The position numbers were made by a program, and so were the translations under genes. The notes beneath the pieces are model-generated. The model saw only the letters and a list, made by a program, of their open reading frames with translations. It ran no database searches and was not told the DNA's origin. Positions 60,882-64,000 of a stretch of 64,000 bases of DNA are shown piece after piece. Numbering within the stretch: position 1 is the stretch's first letter; each line of letters opens with the position of its first letter. Source of the stretch: Verrucomicrobiota bacterium (GTDB lineage: Bacteria; Verrucomicrobiota; Verrucomicrobiia; Opitutales; UBA953); the NCBI GenBank assembly GCA_016871725.1, contig VHCL01000001.1, positions 82,740-146,739 on the forward strand. The letters are read 5' to 3'.

Positions 60882-61237
60882 CATGTGCAAAAGTGCAAAC
60901 CGGCCTATGGCCTGTGCAAAGGTGCAAAAGTATTTCAAGGGGTAGGGGTCGGGGCAGGGGTAGGGGTAGGCCTGCAAAATCAGTATCCGAATCCGAGCGA
61001 ACAAACCCAGGGGCGAGTAGCCTGACCTGAGATCCGGGTGGATTTATTTCCTGCCCCTACCCCTGTCCCTACCCCTACCCCTAAATTCACCTTTGCACTT
61101 TTGCACAGGAGCTCCGCTCCGATTTGCACCATTTACCCTGCGTCTCTGGGTCTCCGAGCCTCTGGTCAACTAAGCCTCTTGTTTCGTATCTCCCCTTGTC
61201 CCCGTGCCCACGTGCCAGCTTGTCCCCTGAACTAAAA
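60882..61237 (+). repeat. Repeat-mosaic gap 8 (ACP to SDR)
   Basis: 356 nt. Left octamer arm 60885-60931 with core GGCC-TAT-GGCC; G-tract 60939-60970; loop almost identical to gap 2 (CCTGCAAAATCAGTATCCGA and following); C-tract 61051-61083; right octamer arm 61089-61130, which stops before its last octamer. Then the CTCCGAGCCTCTGGTCAACT module as in gap 1, and the CCTGAACTAAAA leader before ATG. Confidence 0.92.
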
Positions 61238-61921
61238 ATGCCTACCGCCCTCATTACCGGTTCCTCGCAAGGCCTTGGCCGCGCATTGACCGAGCGCCTG
61301 CTCGCGGAAGGCTGGGCCGTGCACGGCTTCGCCCGCGGCCCGCAGGACCTGACGCATGCCCGCTTCGTCGCGCATGCCGTCGACGTCACCGACGAATCGG
61401 CCGTCCGCATGGCGGTCGCGTCCATCGCCGCCGCCGGCCGCCTCGACCTGCTCGTCAACAACGCGGGCGCCGCTTCGCTGAACGCCCTGCTCCTCACGCC
61501 GGGAGCCGTCGCCGAGCAGCTTATGCGCGTGAACTACCTCGGCGCGTTCCATTGCCTGCAGGCCGTGGGCAAGGTCATGGTCCGCCAGCGGGCAGGCCGC
61601 ATCGTCAATCTCACCACCGTCGCCGTGCCGCTCTCGCTCGAAGGCGAAGCCGCCTATGTCGCCAGCAAGGCCGCGGTCGAAGCGCTCACCCAGGTCGCCG
61701 CCAAGGAACTGGCCGCCGCCGGCGTCATCGTCACGGCCGCCGGTCTCGGACCCGTCGACACGAAGCTCACGCGCGCCGTCCCGAAGGCCGCCCTCGCCAA
61801 GATCAACGCCGCCATCGGCCGCCCGGAAGGCACGACGATGGAACAAGCCGTCGATTTCCTGCTCGCGCACCTGCGCTCGGCTGAGACCGGCAAGGTGGAA
61901 TATCTCGGACAGGTTCTCTGA
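61238..61921 (+). CDS. Short-chain dehydrogenase/reductase (3-oxoacyl-ACP reductase-like)
   Basis: 227 residues, classical SDR. Cofactor motif TGSSQGLGRALTERL, structural NNAGAAS, catalytic Ser in VNLTTVAVP (Thr-Thr; Ser not obvious) and Tyr-x3-Lys in AAYVASKAAVEAL. FabG-like substrate use on the neighbouring ACP is plausible. The usual catalytic Ser position should be checked, since the visible segment has Thr. Confidence 0.85.
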   Translation: MPTALITGSSQGLGRALTERLLAEGWAVHGFARGPQDLTHARFVAHAVDVTDESAVRMAVASIAAAGRLDLLVNNAGAASLNALLLTPGAVAEQLMRVNYLGAFHCLQAVGKVMVRQRAGRIVNLTTVAVPLSLEGEAAYVASKAAVEALTQVAAKELAAAGVIVTAAGLGPVDTKLTRAVPKAALAKINAAIGRPEGTTMEQAVDFLLAHLRSAETGKVEYLGQVL

Positions 61922-62385
61922 AGTGCAAAAGTGCAACCCGCCTTCGGCTTGTGCAAAGGTGCAAATGTAAGGTGTTGGCGGTTAGCGGTTGGCGGTTGGG
62001 AGCGTAATAAAAGCCTCAGGTGTCAGGTGCCGGCCACCGGGGTATCAGCCCTTCGGGTGTCGGCCGTTCAGACTTGGGCAGCCGGCTCCGGGTTCCCGCG
62101 GTTGTGACGGGTAGGGACGTGATTGCCATCACGTCCGTTCGCTGAACGACATCGGTGCGTAATCAACTTGGCTAAGAGCCGATTACTTTTCGGCCTCGGT
62201 TTGAAACGAATGCGATGGCAATCGCCTCCCTGCCTAAAATCCCACCTTTGCACTTTTGCACAGGAGCTTCGCTCCGCTTCGCACCTTTGCACTGCCTTTA
62301 GTCAGCCCCTCCGGTCCTCGTGTCCTCGGGCCCTCTGTGTCTGCATCGCCTCCATGCAGCCCTCCATTCAGTCCCCCCGCTGAGC
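61922..62385 (+). repeat. Repeat-mosaic gap 9 (SDR to acyl-adenylating enzyme), first copy of a 276-nt repeat
   Basis: 464 nt. Left octamer arm 61923-61968 with core GCC-TTC-GGC; then GCGGTTA heptads, a CCGGCTCCGGGTTCCCGCGG module shared with gap 3, and a REP-like pair (62110-62141 and 62203-62234); right octamer arm 62244-62293. 61961-62236 is repeated at 63725-64000 with about seven differences. The leader after the right arm includes CTCCATTCAGTCCCCCCGCT. Gap is gene-free. Confidence 0.92.
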
Positions 62386-63708
62386 ATGCCTCTCCTCGCT
62401 CGTTTCCCCGCCTATGCCGCCAAGCCCGCCTTGGCCGGCGCGTGGGGAGTCGTGACCTACGGAGAGCTCACGGCCTTGATCGAACGGGTCCGTCGTGAGC
62501 TCGCCCAGCTCAGGCTGGATCGCCCGACCGCCTTCGGTCTCATCGGCGAGCACGGGCCCGCCGCCACGGCCTGGTTGCTGGCGCTCGCCGAAGCCGGCCA
62601 TTTCGTCGCCCCGCTCTCGGGCAATCCGGCCGAGCATCCCGCCAAGCTCGCCCTCATCCAGGCGCAGTGGGTCGTCGTGGCCGAAGGCAAGGAGTGGAAG
62701 ACCTTGCCGCGGGTCGACGAACCTTCCGCCCATCCGCTCTTCGGGCAGCTCGCGGAACAACGGACCGCCGGGCTCATCCTTTTTTCGAGCGGCACGAGCG
62801 GGACGCCTAAGGCGATGGTCCAGGATTTCGGCAAGCTCCTGGGGTCCTATCAGTCTCGTCGGGAAAGCGATCTGGCGATGCTCGCGCTCCTGGGCTTCGA
62901 CCACATCGGCGGACTGAACACCTTGCTGAACACTTTGGCGGCGGGGGCCCTGCTGGCGGTCCCGCCGTCACGCGCCCCGGCCGACGTCGCGGCCACCATC
63001 GTCCGACATAAGGTCGCCATCCTGCCCGCGTCGCCGACTTTCCTGAATCTCCTGCTGACGGCCGGACTGACCGACGAGCTTTCCTCCCTGCGCGTCATCA
63101 CGTACGGGGCCGAGCCCATGCCGGAAAGCCTGCTCGCCCGCCTCAAGGCGGCCTTCCCGCGGGTGCGTTTCATCCAGACCTTCGGTACGAGCGAGACCGG
63201 GATCACCCGGACCGAGAGCCCGGAGCCCGGTTCGACTTTCCTGCGCTTCGAAGACCCGGACCTGGAATGGAAGGTCGTCGACGACGAGCTCTGGCTGCGC
63301 AGCCGCACGCAGGTCGCCGGCTACCTGAACGCCGGCAATGAGCGCTTCACCGCCGACGGCTGGTTCCGGACCGGCGACAAGGTCGAGCAGGGGCCCAACG
63401 GCACCTTGCGCGTCCTCGGACGCATGGGCGAGATGATCAACGTCGGCGGCGAGAAGCTCATGCCCGCCGAAGTCGAATCCGTCGTGCTCGGCGTTCCCGG
63501 CGTGGCCGACTGCCGGGTGCGGGGCGAACCCCACCCCCTGACCGGTCAGAGCGTCGTCGTGGACGTCGTCACCGCGCACGCCGATCATGAAGCCTTGCGC
63601 GCCGCCATCCGGTCGGCCTGCCGCGCGCGTCTCGCCCGCCACAAGATCCCGACCCGCGTCACCTTCGTCGCCTCCGTCAGCGGCGAGAGGCTGAAGAAGA
63701 CGCGTTGA
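62386..63708 (+). CDS. AMP-binding acyl-CoA/acyl-ACP synthetase-like enzyme
   Basis: 440 residues, shorter than the usual 500-550. P-loop LFSSGTSGTPKAMVQDFGK, A5-type TFGTSETGITRTE, GWFRTGDKVEQ (A7) and GRMGEMINVGGEKLMPAEVE (A8) are intact; the final lysine motif (KKTR at the very end) is near the C-terminus. Likely adenylates a carboxylic acid and loads it on the adjacent ACP. Flanked on both sides by near-identical 276-nt repeats. Start ATG at 62386 follows the leader. Confidence 0.88.
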   Translation: MPLLARFPAYAAKPALAGAWGVVTYGELTALIERVRRELAQLRLDRPTAFGLIGEHGPAATAWLLALAEAGHFVAPLSGNPAEHPAKLALIQAQWVVVAEGKEWKTLPRVDEPSAHPLFGQLAEQRTAGLILFSSGTSGTPKAMVQDFGKLLGSYQSRRESDLAMLALLGFDHIGGLNTLLNTLAAGALLAVPPSRAPADVAATIVRHKVAILPASPTFLNLLLTAGLTDELSSLRVITYGAEPMPESLLARLKAAFPRVRFIQTFGTSETGITRTESPEPGSTFLRFEDPDLEWKVVDDELWLRSRTQVAGYLNAGNERFTADGWFRTGDKVEQGPNGTLRVLGRMGEMINVGGEKLMPAEVESVVLGVPGVADCRVRGEPHPLTGQSVVVDVVTAHADHEALRAAIRSACRARLARHKIPTRVTFVASVSGERLKKTR

Positions 63709-64000
63709 AGATAGGTGCAAAAGTGCAAATGTAAGGTGTTGGCGGTTAGCGGTTGGCGGTTGGGAGCGTAATAAAAGCCTCAGGTGACGGGTGCCGGCCA
63801 CCGGGGTATCAGCCCTTCGGGCGTCGGCCGTTCAGACTTGGGCAGCCGGCTCCGGGTTCCCGCGGTTGTAACGGGTAGGGACGTGATTGCCATCACGTCC
63901 GTTCGCTGAACGACATCAGTGCGTAATCAACTTGGCTAAGAGCCGATTACTTTTCGGCCTCGGTTTGAAACGGATGCGATGGCAATCGCCTCCCTACCTA
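63709..64000 (+). repeat. Repeat-mosaic gap 10, second copy of the 276-nt repeat (cut by window end)
   Basis: A short octamer remnant (63715-63731) follows the stop, then 63725-64000 repeats 61961-62236 at about 97%: GCGGTTA heptads, the CCGGCTCCGGGTTCCCGCGG module and a REP-like pair (63874-63905, 63967-63998). The right octamer arm and the next gene should lie just beyond the window. Confidence 0.92.

Noticed and set aside
47111..64000. Integron-like cassette array (single genes each followed by a palindromic repeat; some AACAAAAGCCTC resemblance to attC sites)
   Set aside because: No consistent GTTRRRY/RYYYAAC core at gene boundaries, no integrase in the window, modules are also on the 5' side of genes as inverted partners, and the genes form a coherent pathway with some coupled pairs lacking repeats.
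47111..64000. CRISPR array
   Set aside because: Repeats are inverted, variable in length and separated by genes; no regularly spaced identical direct repeats and no cas genes.

Overview
The window is high-GC bacterial chromosome, roughly two thirds G+C by eye, densely packed with short gaps. No rRNA, phage, insertion sequence or CRISPR array is visible. The gene set fits Verrucomicrobiota, probably an Opitutae-type lineage: an atpBEFHAGDC operon with a signal-peptide-like AtpB and a very short delta subunit, a long Bacteroidota-like PurF, a NamZ-type lipoprotein, and a KDO/fucose/ManNAcA polysaccharide locus. This placement is inference from gene content; no rRNA or marker phylogeny was possible. 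| Layout: 1-9.5 kb holds purine genes (purK end, purN, purF) with prmA, a NamZ-like lipoprotein, a Nudix protein and an aldo-keto reductase. 9.5-12.5 kb holds repair and RNA-modification genes (mutM, rsmD, rsmE) and pdxH. 12.6-19.2 kb is the F-type ATP synthase operon. 19.3-23.4 kb is a five-gene operon for oxidative L-fucose-type sugar catabolism. 23.4-26 kb has two tandem paralogous membrane-anchored proteins. 26-41.9 kb is mixed housekeeping: slyX, SRAP, ROK kinase, FmdB, M50 protease, a frameshifted rodZ, HNH nuclease, two tRNA-Gly, M24 peptidase, pabB-pabC, a CNNM/CBS protein, lgt and a sugar aminotransferase. 42-44.4 kb has an orphan response regulator, tRNA-Glu and a GbsR/MarR-like regulator. 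| 44.6-63.7 kb is a surface-polysaccharide locus, all on the + strand: a nucleotidyltransferase, gmd-fcl (GDP-L-fucose), kdsB-kdsD (CMP-KDO), an O-antigen ligase-like protein, a bi-domain oxidoreductase, wecC, a heparinase II/III-like protein, wecB, a WbuB-like glycosyltransferase, an acyl carrier protein, an SDR and an acyl-adenylating enzyme. WecB and WecC together would make UDP-ManNAcA. The ACP/SDR/ligase trio suggests an acyl-type decoration. | The most unusual feature is in the gaps of this locus. Every sizeable gap from fcl onward (about 300-470 nt) is filled with a mosaic of repeats arranged as nested inverted pairs. One arm follows the upstream stop codon and its inverted partner precedes the next start. 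Modules include a GTGCAAA-octamer hairpin unit, G-tract/C-tract pairs that could form a G-quadruplex or a long hairpin, REP-like pairs starting with GTAG, and GCGGTTA heptad arms. Two families of near-identical leaders sit directly before start codons. Related inverted pairs appear at 41.9-42.1 kb and 44.5-44.6 kb. I noticed none in the first 41.8 kb. They resemble BIME/REPIN elements in design, but the nesting, the fixed orientation relative to genes and the restriction to one locus deserve attention.
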